Positions 33,701-40,766 of a stretch of DNA of 64,000 nt are shown one piece after another. The notes beneath the pieces are model-generated. The model saw nothing but the letters and a program-made list of their open reading frames with translations, was not told the DNA's origin and did not search any database. How positions within the stretch are numbered: position 1 is the stretch's first letter; each line of letters begins with the position of its first letter. This DNA comes from Cafeteria roenbergensis. Taxonomy: Eukaryota > Sar > Bigyra > Bicosoecida > Cafeteriaceae. The translations under genes and the position numbers were made by a program. Where the stretch lies: positions 1 through 64,000 of the forward strand of contig VLTN01000032.1 in NCBI GenBank assembly GCA_008330645.1. Reading direction: 5' to 3'.

Positions 33701-34118
33701 GAAACCCGGGCCCTGAGGAGGCCGAGCCAAGCGAGCGCCGGGCAGAAATGTACGGCCGTGGCTCAAACGGCGAGCGGCCGCGAGCGCTTCCGCTGCCCTT
33801 TGACGGCGCGACCTCGCTCCCCTCCGATTCACAAGCTGCGGAACAAGACCTGCGGCTCGCCATGCTCCCGCGAGGCCGGCCGCAAGGCTCCAAGCGGAGC
33901 AGCCGCCCTGGTTGCGCCGTCGCAGCGGCGTAAGCCGACTCCCAGCGCTCAACCTGCCGCCCGCCGGCGACCAGGACGACGCCGCGCCGCCCAGCGATTC
34001 CGAACAGCCGCTTTCCCATCGCAAGCACCTCGGGAACGGACACATCGGGAGTCAGCCAGACGCGTTGGCGTGCTTCGCCAAACTCCAAAATTGCCTTCAC
34101 GGGGGCCAAGCCGGCCAT
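18747..34118 (-). CDS. Giant DENN-domain protein, putative Rab guanine-nucleotide exchange factor
   Basis: One uninterrupted frame of 5,123 residues from the first ATG at 34118; the frame is open further upstream to 34532 but without an ATG. The N-terminus (MAGLAPVKAILEFGEARQRV) resembles a small beta-grasp domain. Long Ser/Ala/Pro/Gly-rich, probably disordered stretches follow. Between them lie helical patches around 2,150-2,210 (ADTLLAEACAAAARCLRLSP, TPR-like) and 2,530-2,580 (GPHMFTWMTDNFAPGPAVRF). The tripartite DENN module is the part I can name. The uDENN part is near 3,155-3,250 (LDYIVAVSIGS ... VTLSLRWRPDRALAYVLTQQ). The cDENN part is near 3,620-3,810 (ALIAVSRLPLFGFQRAVLCQ, LALICERQVVVVA-like core, SYVPVLPPEM). 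The dDENN part is near 4,570-4,710. DENN modules exchange GDP for GTP on Rab GTPases, so a membrane-traffic role is inferred. The upstream four-fifths has no assigned function. Confidence 0.8.
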   Translation of the reverse strand: MAGLAPVKAILEFGEARQRVWLTPDVSVPEVLAMGKRLFGIAGRRGVVLVAGGRQVERWESAYAAATAQPGRLLRLEPCGRPRGSMASRRSCSAACESEGSEVAPSKGSGSARGRSPFEPRPYISARRSLGSASSGPGFRVSPPTLPHYSTSVVDRGSGAHPRQPPASSAAGARRACVAPLQGAWSRRAQLLLWNRSARGGTRRPACFIFPEAAAHAAVSRPAGPWASAVSHAQRATRATDDGRTARNAHTATDKLQGCAAESDDDSAAAAAAAAGAAAAAAPLVLNGTAPDVLAAGDEPRRWEVDVDAALRDGGAASGLLGPAVTGTSGPSGDRRPRGRGDSHLVAGARPAALAAGGAVLRRLTSVQGAAAAFVALLQTATALAASRGHSAWPELGSTPAGGLARTWECPALTVADIAVAAGPALLAPPSRAGGAASPPVSRHRSRPSLPRSHAASPAAAASAEGRLPLLVGGGAVVSAAAILRQWRRAAGWVLGPRRRRRPARDEERPARGRSGAARGKPKPRKHGAAGAGGEHAGAVVAGTAEVALAVSATGVLATLLAQREASAAASAVLAGATAQPATQPLRGTVPAPALRSASAAWLCLLQFGVLPGAPPRVWLALGQATLALGPTQARVLAASGVPNAAWGRRSPVAPPMEPSGLLPPVEDSERSMAEMDHILRDDGELAAAVSALKAPLHGLLLEALRFLKAARAAGGRQRREAASEERRLACSDALCALAALGAANALSPDRLPADAATRRSDGTWQSGPEAAPGILPRDGCSDAGRAAAAQGVLPAAVWQQCLSATVEAERVHALVAGAREGVATLPTSAEHGGSAAGGSAARSGGLWDAVIDADAASFALALASVWATLWLAPAAASSGGEARCRHAALWALACVDRMAQRAAWSASEFVEVGATATQRLSEAADLASDAVAQACLATGVTAFACTSDARIALLALEQAREQPAEARAPSPRKDSSARRTGTAEASSQPSAARRERGPGQAQATRPPLHSRADSRSASPVRPSRTERLAAAQVRSPMLSPTAGARSPRAWRAPSPLSSPVRPRAASSPVDVDASGLWSPSESPRATEHGKPMSPVTRLRVPADSPRQRASPRRVPASRLGIQVSSPPMSPMSPQLSGRRSGSASPRGRLSRQPSALSLEANPASAGSSSGVAVVGSARDRPAQRPRAIILAKGNAVVCLSDSSASGSTTPTGSSPRSPRPQHLRLHQEQQPVPDFAPPHLGAGAWESDVRFRGDAPPLPPESSALSDTGHRFGDASISVPWAREHRSPTPDRPPSSLWTASLSANALSHGGTAAGMSRQSAVFGAAAPSSAGSRSDASRSRRTATPTPEAGQRRVAAAESHQSDPRLFVPSPSAVGAAAGAEAHPSLLRQGQARHRRSGTEPLGDAAPARTPPLLTGRRLETSSQAAVPGAVTLPARVGRQRAAHHARFVDGDEPNSPVEQPRLGVSSDPGSAAALGALPARAAKPSRKSADEQPLSAPSAAESVAAATFPLCGTQREYALRAGVLIVASSAESAGASLGDLTSRREMSNALLGPAPPLSAHRGAGASKVPAPELGTASTVSASASRAPAGISIDALRGDAVQQTPQSAAAWLRHVTGGAHRTAAAALRLCEPLLERAVRLRESVEGVPGRTQDEQDFLTVLAIERAAARTARRTSKGTLVADDGDDSSGGEESDLAGIAGRMEAELGEEASLGEQPALAASARRRTVAQGARAGGHATAEGAPPARGPSSLGVRGAASSGQRFGHGVPGQDEAHAGSGASESSSAQSHPARRWGGLGHLPDATPAALLASAMHAARHDLFRRRADVDADLVQDQLREAADALRAAREELRSSAAKSFSWAVEPAAATLVRLAGVPLIGQRDDGVPVPIRPVVLGASDWWAAQSHAALWSGTPSAGKPDGAGETRRWTLAPSRHEAAAAPSGADGRASGEAGGRGAPSPAAAAAASEAARAAAMASPLDHVAGPAGVWLLLPHDPEPSAGRLQEDAASGRSGLEAAAARGGQRGLALAACSAGSSSSPVITSAVALVELQRARLLLAEGMLVAERVEWTVLAAGHDVGALATTMAGIGREEAGNDGGGSVAGGDAASTGDFYDGASASGAALGVEGRHNSSIAATRTATRSRRLRVPPERLSVRSWREAMGRADTLLAEACAAAARCLRLSPTWLEAQQLLVRGLVLRALAMAPVEIAFVPSRRSLAESRRLSQTRVARVVRRVPVLPAAVAVCALRAARQLCSQALSSGGRPASSSVPPVAQAQRRLARPRDRVTPPRAAGPASRARRDPAAAVADGLLSSGQTGRAAGGPELEPFHELSGVVSAALFVRLRVVAACSSALPPSALVHGAPPHPALTLRVPAPEPPAEADPVSLASTAGQDAAAEWATAFAAVRADVMSATSVGPVPDAGSASPSAAAGRGSSGADAAADETDAGPFASSPPWSAGVSPVNRQHPGSGLASPQAVDAAAVRNRLATCCGLRPAARLSLLRAARELDFRGAGTLEEPSLRPLQLGHGQSKRIGPHMFTWMTDNFAPGPAVRFLDGHGVCDLALWLAVRRPERLLRLLRDLGVAKRTGLLHHGQTGPWPAAGSAARPDSAGSGSGGRSSTRQRPSPLHLPPDQPLSGVRQAAGGASPWDADRPQLLGALPQRTQHEHQQRVQGARMGSPLAPARSAARPPEGASRRAEAEPRRTPRPPARLPVSTSAAAAANRGPLTAGVAGQSEAPAAGSGVSDSASSDDLGGSDDCDVAVVDCPVDLTGLDTVTGPSAAFRPLKQRGESLPRNLSNASSLAALAGRDTALLDVQPSARSAASDALGQRPGSSLLSKAEQHSSAWSGASPRSAVSPSRSEADASGSRTWKPRPSGLHALPRPLSPSQDPWLTGVDSIEEAAEPSFMLGVGAGGLGGFPTTPVAPHDQASPSAPASLFGSRHQTARRANESPGLRVPDPSGKAGGTAKGRDGDRAHAIRQSAQRSSRGMTPSTGVSGGTGWAAIGSAGSASRRSLADALMSGPSQEEGRARHHRRSRSDRSAAQSHVSLSGQRSPSRGEDAGRGEGASFASSSLAGASVSEASTRRLAIDATAAGMRPADVDLALDMVREAREARAKQADRHTKRRSQGHAGQAGSAGGLDPSGLPPGALVDATAPSSRCLDYIVAVSIGSLRSAGAVATSPSPESLPFTTRITARVPSRELPNAPLPPNVEAFAFPEGVTLSLRWRPDRALAYVLTQQDGTVFYCTALVSWERVHPAVVVSLFATADATGSSATESSDDPGGEVDGESAGSVGDYDEDDVDASSDGAAHDIGDDGGYVDEDAVGFADSGKASVGAPAATPSREQSAAASVSARSRAAEAAEAGEGDSSAPGAASASAGGRPAQAHTGTTPVQLTRRELGGPVTAVAFEPPSLSGQASANADSPGSPGRAESAVRSPSRESLAPPDEDSEADSSASSDTAAVAAKPPAVQTGPPPVGEPRDAHASPPQLRRTAPVASRPRPRIESPGAASSSASALLGKQTRAGPATQPPSRTSSMQLPRSRQVAPPASARALPSLAVPADIVLPPWLSPDGSGAPGFAGAIGTAGLGPGAAAAAAAQARQHTAAPTEAPDAQGSPSVFAPRALIAVSRLPLFGFQRAVLCQLRRIDAAERRGAHHGQPLAAYMAYVAAAPLPQPGIASLGLPLGDVHIVIARPPPQHLSRLDLPVAPALLGLRPEALAEAVFALICERQVVVVATGRPHLLTPACELLLSLSPLSWVSPYVPVLPPEMAFVLGIPTPCLLGWSGPVSLAVRNASDALIVDLSTGCAFDASRGASAQTPFAAAFATAAGSSSGGGGALAPGGGAAGDGKGAAVGQGAAAHGGAGAASHFVPRGATTTPTLPSSVLRSLANVLSLASRRAVWSCAAKLKVAVAGSAPTYAGEDGAFASRRSPANKSRASEAAVASAADASAGAASHNADLPANAQLRAAALAVAFASDGAAPLEAAQHGSHRHRSKREALARSSHAFSAAAEAAPATTPAPPLPSSASSSRRQSRSKRRVGLPSAAAAILGADGGDAPPGSGTSPTFTGRALADSLELAFPETAGLVPPLLPPALDAVAFREADQARKRAQAQRARADGAGTARSSVALVSAPWGASDGRGLTTVLPSAVAALLFSQHAAASTRRGSDAGGDTIGGLESGSHAWQPEARASGLPSASGQHATWAWDPRTTVPALALAELDPATGRWTLPGSPSQAGGSSWMLDLPADRLPDDRLLAAVESALREAAAEAARLAAEAARAQAPPWTDAGSSSLSSRAGGAAGEQTASPGAGGERLSLRGAHAAQGDGPRDRIQVAPGAVGALQGVAIASGWVSLMAAAAGFGAGSKARLFGPGLLRTQSDAAHMRSPGSGAASASRPGSKHVVAAASSERVIASAFAGTASVADTSTVLPGSDAASRADEHSRSLSRPGHGDRRATPHWRPGEAGRSRGQSSRAQEAALAAANGALSLVGLRHEASAPLNAQRRSGVAEPAVAGVADPPPSLGPAPQSAWASLPEAQQGLQLDPLQGLSPDEAAARAYSLAGGDPTALDRILLPPAALLAVRAAFLHAFASLVGGFTEHVTYRITGWKGADGAPVKPASAPASPTRELSRTIQQQQQQQHGAAREAAERSDGFAAPGRSSGEPELPSATPPVAGAHPALVARLADQQFLASRRASARPMVARAIATQGWDMLLQSTVPEHLRPPAPTKSRGMPPMFRNTASLPIYTPPDAALWASSQPPVVRRLLEVAAADVFRKRGLFGSRRPPKANFLEDASSTITRHVALPSIDQLLAAPAPRGVRGEQRKRCSDSDRASSRARGPRPPHAAKHRRTASGSTHGGGEDGAGGAAGIAASRGGLAEGSVSASESRPRLPGPAPPLGHGLSELLGSVGRSGLPRPGAGQAALRCERGRPRVESGDSNMPVPGGRGGGGGGGGRGGAGGGHLGHAWPGHSRAGDALAASGGSFVRRSDSLRRLGQRRRADLDARSADGGSGSPTPTQEPRRVSGVRASSSQSSGGLAPGAASRRVAAGSDEASRPPGPPPSRSGHRRRSSGAARRTRRALSSRALSVSGEGGPALDAPAWERKLPAMPHVVWTVREVSEVMLRKR
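20208..20228. repeat. (CTG)7 trinucleotide repeat encoding polyGln
   Basis: Seven CTG on the plus strand, read as CAG on the coding strand, giving seven Gln followed by His in the dDENN region of the giant DENN protein. Confidence 0.9.
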
Positions 34119-34547
34119 CAGCCCTCGCCCCCGTCCGCGAATGGCGCGGGTCTGCCGCCGAGGCCGCCCCTCCCCCCACGCCGCAGGTGTGTAGGCGGGC
34201 GGGCCGCGGTTGCGGCGCAGGGCGGCTCGCAGCCGCCGCGAGTGGGCGCAGGCCCCAATCGCTCCTCGCGGTCGAATATTGCGACACTGCGAACTGCGGC
34301 TCTGCCTGCCCGGGGCGTTACTCTCGCGCCAACCTTGCAACGCCAAGCGCGGATCTGGCGAAAACCACCAGCTCCGCGGGACACTTCCAGGCGCAGCCGG
34401 AGCTGCTTCGCCCGGCCAAGCCGAAGGGCGGAGCGGTGAGGGGGCGCATTCCAGCCGCCTGCTGCGCCCATTCCTCAGCGCTTGCAGTTTGCGCGGCCCA
34501 AAGCCCGCGGCGTGCCAAGAAAGGGCCTCCACAGCGCGAGACGAGTC
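34119..34547. promoter_or_regulatory. Divergent promoter region, giant DENN gene / lipid kinase gene
   Basis: 429 bp between facing-away ATGs. A CCAAT pentamer lies at about 34255 and a slightly AT-richer patch at about 34275-34290. Both reading frames run open into this region without an ATG, which I treat as chance openness in GC-rich DNA. Confidence 0.35.
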
Positions 34548-36461
34548 ATGGCTGTGGGAACCGGCAGGTTCGTCGAGACAGCCGGCACCGACATCTGCGG
34601 CATACCCAGGCTCGCGCTTCAGCAGCGGACAGCCTCTGGGTGGGAGGCGGCGCCCCCCCTGGATAGCTGCGCGGGCTCCTTCAACTGCTGTCCGGCCTGC
34701 TGCCAGTCTGAGAGCGAGGTCATGCCACCGTTGCCGCTGGCCTGCTCGCTCCCAGAGCGGGCATCAAGCGTGCGCGTCGCCTCCGTGGTGATAGTGTTCA
34801 ACCCCGCGGGCGGATCGGCATCGGCAAGCAGGCGGTGGGATGCTGTATTCAGATGCGCAGCGGCACTGCGTGCCGTCGGAATCGCAGTGAGGCTCGTTCA
34901 CACCGAGTTCGCCGGGCACGCCACGGACATCGCGCAGTCGCTTCCCCTCAAGGCGGCCAGAGTTGTGGAACCTTCCCCCCGGCTGCCTCAAGGCGCTCTC
35001 CTCTCGCCCGCCAAGGGCTCGGAAGACGACAGCGACGATGCAGCGGCAACTCGCCTGGCCGACGCCCGGCTGGCCTTCCGCTCAGCGTCCACCCCGAGCT
35101 CGGTTCCACCCTCCGACGACGTCTCTGGCAACGTTTTCGACTGCATTGTCGTCGGCGGCGGCGACGGCACGCTCCGGGAGGTGGTGGCAGGCCTGGTGGA
35201 ACGAGCAGACGGGGCGGCGAAAACAGTGCCGGTGGTGGCGCTCCCCATCGGCACCGGGAACTCCACGATGCTTGACATGGGCGTGCACGAACCCATGGAC
35301 GCCGTCAGCGCGGTGCTGGGCGGCCGGGCTCACTCTGTGGACGCATTTGAACTGCGGCACTCGGGCCGCGCGGCGGGTCGAGGCCCCGGCTCGGACGGGG
35401 GCGGTAGCGCGTCAGCAATGACCCCCCACGGCCCAACTGTGTCGAAGGACATTCGTGACCCTGAGACTGGGGTCATTATTCCGCCGGGCCGCGTCGTTGG
35501 TGTGAACGTCATCGGAGTGCTTGCCCCCACGGACGCCACCCTCTTCGCCGAGCGAAACCGCTGGCTGGGCGGGCTTCGCTACGATGTGGGGGGCGTGGGG
35601 TGCTTGATTGCCCTGCCAAAGTACGACTTTCACACTCACTTCTCCCAGCAGCTGCTTCCCGTGTCCGGTCCGCTGCCGACCGACAGCGACCTCGGAATCT
35701 CCCCGGCGGGATCTGGCGAGTGCGAGACCGCGCTGGGCAGTGCGCCAAGCCCGATCGGGGGCTCTGGGAGCAGCTCCGAACCGGGGAGTGTCGGCGCGGA
35801 GGACACCCCAAGCTCTGCGTGCGCGGCAACTGGGTCGGCCGCGCTTGCTTCCCCTTGCGCCGGGGCAGATGCCGACGGAGGGGAAAGCAAGGAGCGACGC
35901 TGCGGGCCATCCTCTTCGGAGAGTGAGTGCGGAAGCGTTGATTCGGCCTGCTCGAGCACTGCCGCCAAACGCGCAGGACGGCTTCCGGACGCTGGCGCAG
36001 CCTCCACAGCAGACAGCAGCGGCGGCGGCAGCGCTGGCATCCCGGCTGGCAGTGCTGCGGACCGCAACGTGAAGGGGTCGCCGGCGCTGTCCGCGGACCT
36101 TTTCGCGGTGTTCATCCAAAACACGAGGCACAGCGGCAACGGTCTGTGCGTGGCTCCCGGCTCGCGGCTCGACGACGGCATGTTCGACGTCACGCTCATG
36201 CCGCGCATTTCCAGGCTTGAGCTGCTTCGAGGCTTCAACTTGCTCAAGCTCGGCGGGCACAGCCGCCTCCCGGGGGCGTGCCTGACGCAATGCCGGTCGG
36301 CGTTGCTTTCGCATGACCCTGAGCACCTACCGGGCTTGGAGGGATCCGGGACTGCTGCGTCCACGCCGCTCGTCGTCATGATGGATGGTGACGTGCTTGT
36401 TCACACCCCGGCACTTGTTCGCATCATGCCTGGGGCTTGGCTGGCGCTGACCGCCTACTGA
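34548..36461 (+). CDS. Diacylglycerol kinase catalytic-domain protein (sphingosine/ceramide/diacylglycerol kinase type)
   Basis: Predicted lipid kinase that uses ATP to phosphorylate a sphingoid base, ceramide or diacylglycerol. Single exon, 637 residues from the first ATG; a second ATG at 34722 could also be used. The domain opens with VVIVFNPAGGSASASRRWD (about 80-98). It has the nucleotide-binding glycine motif VVGGGDGTLREVVAGL (GGGDGT at 203-208), then LPIGTGNSTMLDMG. It closes with GNGLCVAPGSRLDDGMFDVT and a MDGD motif near the C-terminus. Acidic/Ser-rich insertions of about 40 and 120 residues (about 140-190 and 390-510) split the catalytic domain, so the protein is longer than simple members. 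There is no signal peptide. Substrate cannot be told from sequence. Confidence 0.85.
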   Translation: MAVGTGRFVETAGTDICGIPRLALQQRTASGWEAAPPLDSCAGSFNCCPACCQSESEVMPPLPLACSLPERASSVRVASVVIVFNPAGGSASASRRWDAVFRCAAALRAVGIAVRLVHTEFAGHATDIAQSLPLKAARVVEPSPRLPQGALLSPAKGSEDDSDDAAATRLADARLAFRSASTPSSVPPSDDVSGNVFDCIVVGGGDGTLREVVAGLVERADGAAKTVPVVALPIGTGNSTMLDMGVHEPMDAVSAVLGGRAHSVDAFELRHSGRAAGRGPGSDGGGSASAMTPHGPTVSKDIRDPETGVIIPPGRVVGVNVIGVLAPTDATLFAERNRWLGGLRYDVGGVGCLIALPKYDFHTHFSQQLLPVSGPLPTDSDLGISPAGSGECETALGSAPSPIGGSGSSSEPGSVGAEDTPSSACAATGSAALASPCAGADADGGESKERRCGPSSSESECGSVDSACSSTAAKRAGRLPDAGAASTADSSGGGSAGIPAGSAADRNVKGSPALSADLFAVFIQNTRHSGNGLCVAPGSRLDDGMFDVTLMPRISRLELLRGFNLLKLGGHSRLPGACLTQCRSALLSHDPEHLPGLEGSGTAASTPLVVMMDGDVLVHTPALVRIMPGAWLALTAY

Positions 36462-36984
36462 GCTGGCGCTGACAGCCAGGGCACGGCGCTGAGGCCGCTC
36501 GGCGCGCATCTCCGGGAGCAGCATGCCTGGCGTGCGACTGCCCAAGCCACCTTCCCATTCCCAGCAGCGCCATTGCACCGTTGCGAGCTTTCATTTTGAT
36601 TGGACTCCTCGCTGCTTTGAACCGAGGGCTCTTGCGCCATGTGGCTTTTGCGCGCCTGCCGAATCGGGGCTCAAAGCACAAGTGCGCCTGCTTGCGTTCC
36701 AAGCACAACCAACAAAGCACGTCGCGCTTGGTGGTGGCAAGCGCTCGCGTCCTTGCGGCCGCCACCCCCTGCGTGCCGGCAGCGCGGCGAGCCTGGCAAG
36801 CACATCCACACTGGAGGCCGTGAAACTGAACGTAGACTTGGTCGACTCTTGCGCCAGCGGCTGTCCCCTGCGCTCCATCACGGGTGCCGATTGCTCTCCA
36901 TACACGCCCGCTAGCCTGGCGGATTCGAGGTCGTCCAGGGGCTGGCACACCCCAAGGGCTTGTTGGACCTTGCGCCAGCGATGG
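36462..36984. other. Spacer between convergent lipid kinase and MSH5 genes
   Basis: About 520 bp of moderate GC that should hold both 3' untranslated ends. Short open frames on both strands show no family features. No gene or repeat is recognised. Confidence 0.35.
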
Positions 36985-39900
36985 TCACTCGCTCTGGTAC
37001 TCGAAGCAGGCGCGAACGGTGGCTGGGAGTCCGTGCCTCAGCTCCTCGGAGGCCGAGGACCGCGCAACCAGGCCGTCGCCGCCGGCCGCGATTCGAAGCA
37101 CTGCCGCCAGCGCCGGCCCGTGGGGTGCAACTGGCAGGATTGGCTTGCCCGCCTTCATCATTCGCATGACGTTCGCTGCCCGCCTCACCACTTTGTCTGG
37201 GAGCCCAGACGCTGCAGCGCACGCCAATCCAAAAGACCCCTCGCCAGCACCAGCGGCCAGCTGAAACATTGGCCGGACTTTTTGAAGGTGGCACCCTGCC
37301 GGCTCTGTTGCGCCGCCGCCGCCAAGGTCGCCGTCGACAACCACTCGCATGTGCAGCAGGCGCGTGCTCGGCGACTGATCTTCGCCCGGGTCACTCGGCA
37401 GGACCTCAGCGCCTCCTGCAGCGGTGGCATCCTTCGTCCCGAACTCCAAGGCCTCGCGGAAGTGAGTGACAACCATGGCCCTTGGCACTTGGAGCTTGGC
37501 AGGTGACGAGCCGGCCACTGCCCCGCGAAGGGGTTCGCTTTTCGACGGGGCTTCTGGGCCGTGGGGCGCGGAGGCAGACACCGAGACCCGCCCTCGCTGG
37601 GCCAAGTAGCCGAGCGCGGCCGAGAGCAGCGCGGCGCCATCCAGCGACGCTGTTCCCTTGCCAAATTCATCAACCAGCAGCAACGAGCGCCCTGTGGAGT
37701 ACTTGAGCATCCTGGTCATGCGCGCGGCATCGTACGTGAAAGAGCTGTGTGCGTCTGCCAGCCTGCGCCATGGTGGTCGGCGAGGGGCGGTGCCTGCTAT
37801 CGGGAGTGAATGGCTCACCCCTCTCCCCCGCCGCCATGCGTTGCGGCTCTGCAAATGGCAGCGTGGCCTGCCACAGCCGAGGTGGCGGTCAAGACGGATG
37901 CCGGTTGGCACCGCCCGAGATTGCTCACGTGTCGCGAGCGCGGATCTTGGAGAATAGTCGGTCCACGATGCCAATCGTTGCTTCCCGAGCCGGCACAAAG
38001 CTGCCAATCTGGGCGAGCACCACGATGAGCCCGAGCTGCTTGAGAAGGACGCTTTTTCCAGACCCGTTCGGCCCAGAGAGCAGAATGATTGGAGGATCGC
38101 TCCCGCCAAGGACGATGGTGTTCGGGATGAATTCGTCGCCGTCCCGAAGCGACATCTCCGCAAGGGGGTGGCGGCAGTCGCGAAGTTCGATGCGAGCGTC
38201 GCGGGTCAGAGTTGGGCGAATGTAGCCGCAATCCTGCGAAGGGCGACCGCGAGGCACACGGAAAAGGCAAGCTTGCCAACGGTCTGAGCCGGGCTGGCAA
38301 CCCGCCGACGTCCCGCGAGTGCGTGGAGTTCGTTGCTTCTCACGGCTGCTACTTCTGCCAAGGCCAGGATCACGTCGAGCTCCCCGATGGCTTCGGAGAG
38401 CATGCACAACTCAGCCTGATGCTCGAGGACATGGCCTTCGATGGACCGTAAAATGGCTTGCTCGCGCTCGTGCAGCATTGAATGAACATCCCCCACGGTC
38501 TCGTCCAGCTCGAGAGACTCGGCGCAGCGGAAGAAGCGTCGCTCTGAAGCGTCAAACACGTGCTCGAACTCGTCGGGAACCCAAGTCGGCTCCCCATCAA
38601 GCTTGGAATCGAGTGCGACAAGGTATCCCACTGCGGAGTGAGGCTCAACGGCAGCGCAGGTGGCGGCGCTGGCGACCGGGCGCGATTCTCGACCACCCGC
38701 AACGCAACATCGCACCCAGCCGCTGCCAGTGCGAGGCTCACGCTGGGGAATGAACTCAAGCGCCGCGCCAGAGAGCTGGGCATGTTTGCTGGCAAGTGTC
38801 TGCAGAGTGCTCTCCAGGAAGTGCGGCACATCTTGCTGGAGCCTGCGAAGGTCGTCCAGCGTCTGGTCGACACCGCTCCGAATGGGCACGACGTGCTCAG
38901 CCACCGCATCGCGGAGCTCGCTTCTGGACATGGTGTCGAACTCGAACACCGTGTCCAAGAGCCGGAACACTCGCGAGAGGCCCTCAGCCTCCAAAATCGT
39001 TGACCCGATGGATGCCAGAAACGGCCCCGTGCGAGCCTCGTCGTCTGTGGCCGCGCCGCCAAACCCGGGCGGCTGCTGCGATCCGCCTGCCGAGCAGGCG
39101 GCCAGCTGCTCGCTGAGCGCGACACACAGTCTCCCCACCTGCGAAACCGCGACACGAAAGTGCGACATTGCTGCGTCCATGCACCCCGCTGCATGTCGAG
39201 GCGCTTGCACAGCCTCGCCTGTGCGAACCTCACGTGAAGCATTGCCTGAGTGCTTTGGTGCAGCTGCTGCCACCCAGCGGGACGGGCTCGCGCGCCCGCA
39301 ATGGCCCGCAGCAGGGACACCACATCGTGGACGTTGGACCGAAGCGCCTTCCGCAGAGCGGTGACGTTGCCAGCGCTCAGTCGCATGGCACTTTTTGCCT
39401 CCTCCACGGCGTCTAGTCTCTTGTTGAGCAGCTCCACGTCGGTGGAGGGTCGAAGCAGCCACTGTCTCAAGATCCGCCTTCCGGTGGCAGACCCTGCCCG
39501 CGAAAGCAAGGCTTCCAGAGACGAGACTTGGCCCCCCGCAGATCCTGTCCCCAAGGCATCGATGACGCCGAGGCCAACGGCTGTCGCGACATCCATGGCA
39601 AGAGTTTGCACCAGGGAGAACTCTCTGACGCAAGACAGAGTCAGGGCAGCAGCCGACGTCGCGCGGGCCATGCGTTTGGATGAGGGGGCGTTCGAAGCCC
39701 CAAGGTAGTCCAGCAGCCCTCCGAGCGCCTGCATCGCAGCCACGTCTCCAGTGTCAATGGTGGCCGCCAGCAGCCGCGAGCGCTCAGCTCTCGAGCGCGA
39801 CGAAGGCACTCCCTCTTCTAGCTCGAGAATGCGGGCGTCCAGTAAGCCCCGCAGAGCAGCTCCCTCGCTGACTGCGGAAGCGTCGTGGCACAGGGGCCAC

Positions 39901-40347
39901 GAAACGTTTCGGCGACGCGGATTGCTGTCGACAGCTGCTCTTGCGCGAAGGCGTCGGTTCGGGCTGCTCAGACGGTGACGCAGCCCAAGCAGACAGGGGG
40001 ACAAGCTCACATGCGCGGGCCGGCCGGCACACAACGTGGAACGGATCGCCCCCGCTCCCTTCAGCCTCGAGCGGGGCGGCCAGCAAGGCCAGGACGTCTG
40101 CCCGGGCGGAGCGCGACGCGACGATGGTCACCTGCCTGGAGGAGAAGCCGACCCCGCACTGCGCCTTGACCAGCTCGAGCGCCCAGGGCAGGTCGCTGTC
40201 CGTGGTGGCGACCGACGTCACGCTCACCGACGCATCGCTGGCGTCGTGAGCTGCCGCTCCGAGGCGCACGAGCCCCGCGCTCTCCCCCACCAGCGCCACC
40301 GACAGCACAACGCGGTCCGAACCAACGATGTCAGCTCCTGCTGCCAT
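36985..40347 (-). CDS. MSH5: MutS homologue 5, meiotic crossover protein
   Basis: Partner of MSH4 in the MutS-gamma clamp that stabilises Holliday-junction intermediates during meiotic crossover; it does not repair mismatches. Six exons: 40011-40347, 39234-39871, 38742-39138, 38344-38630, 37929-38233 and 36985-37762. The introns are 139, 95, 111, 110 and 166 nt, all ending CGCAG. They join in frame to 913 residues (human 834). As in MSH5, the N-terminal mismatch-recognition domain of MSH2/MSH6 is absent. The ATPase shows Walker A GPNGSGKSVLLKQLGLIV, then QIGSFVPAREATIGIVDRLF, and Walker B LLLVDEFGKGTASLDG. The C-terminus has GLPDKVVRRAANV and SGKPI-like AGKPILPV, which are diagnostic for MSH5 over MSH4. 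The CHAT-STAND gene starts 419 bp away on the other strand. Confidence 0.94.
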
Positions 40348-40766
40348 GGGAGGCGGGCGGCGGGGACGACCGAGCTGCTGCCGGGCGGATCGGAGTGCCG
40401 TGGGCAACTGCCCGACCTCTGCTGTCGCTTCTGCGCAGGGATTGCCGCGGGGCTCTGCCGTCGGGGACACAGCGGCTGCTGCCCGGGGCAGCTGCGCGGC
40501 CCCGCTGCCGCCGCGGGCACCTGCCGCACAGCGCCCCCCCACCGGGTCTGCACCCTTGAGCACGGGGTGTGAAGAGGCGGCACCCGACTCTCTGCACACT
40601 CGGTGAGGCTCTGGCCTCCCTGCGGAGCTCGCCCCGCGTCCCCGTTGTTCGGCGCCCTCGCATTCGCGCAGCTCCTCCTGCGCCCCGCACGCTCGCCTGC
40701 AGCAGTTTGGCCCCGCCACACGGGACTCCGTTGCAGCGCGCAGCCCGGCCTCGCGACGCTGCGTGA
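40348..40766. promoter_or_regulatory. Divergent promoter region, MSH5 / CHAT-STAND gene
   Basis: 419 bp, very GC-rich, between the two ATGs. The MSH5 frame runs open into it without an ATG. No TATA, CCAAT or X-box motif is visible. Confidence 0.35.

Noticed and set aside
34119-34532. N-terminal extension of the giant DENN frame by 138 codons
   Set aside because: No ATG occurs upstream of 34118 in the frame, and the extension is Arg/Pro/Ser-rich with no domain; it would also overlap the start region of the lipid kinase gene.
39872-39934. Earlier acceptor (GAGCAG at 39935) for MSH5 intron 1
   Set aside because: It is in phase too, but the CGCAG acceptor at 39872 gives a better match to the MSH5 family and fits the consensus of the other introns.
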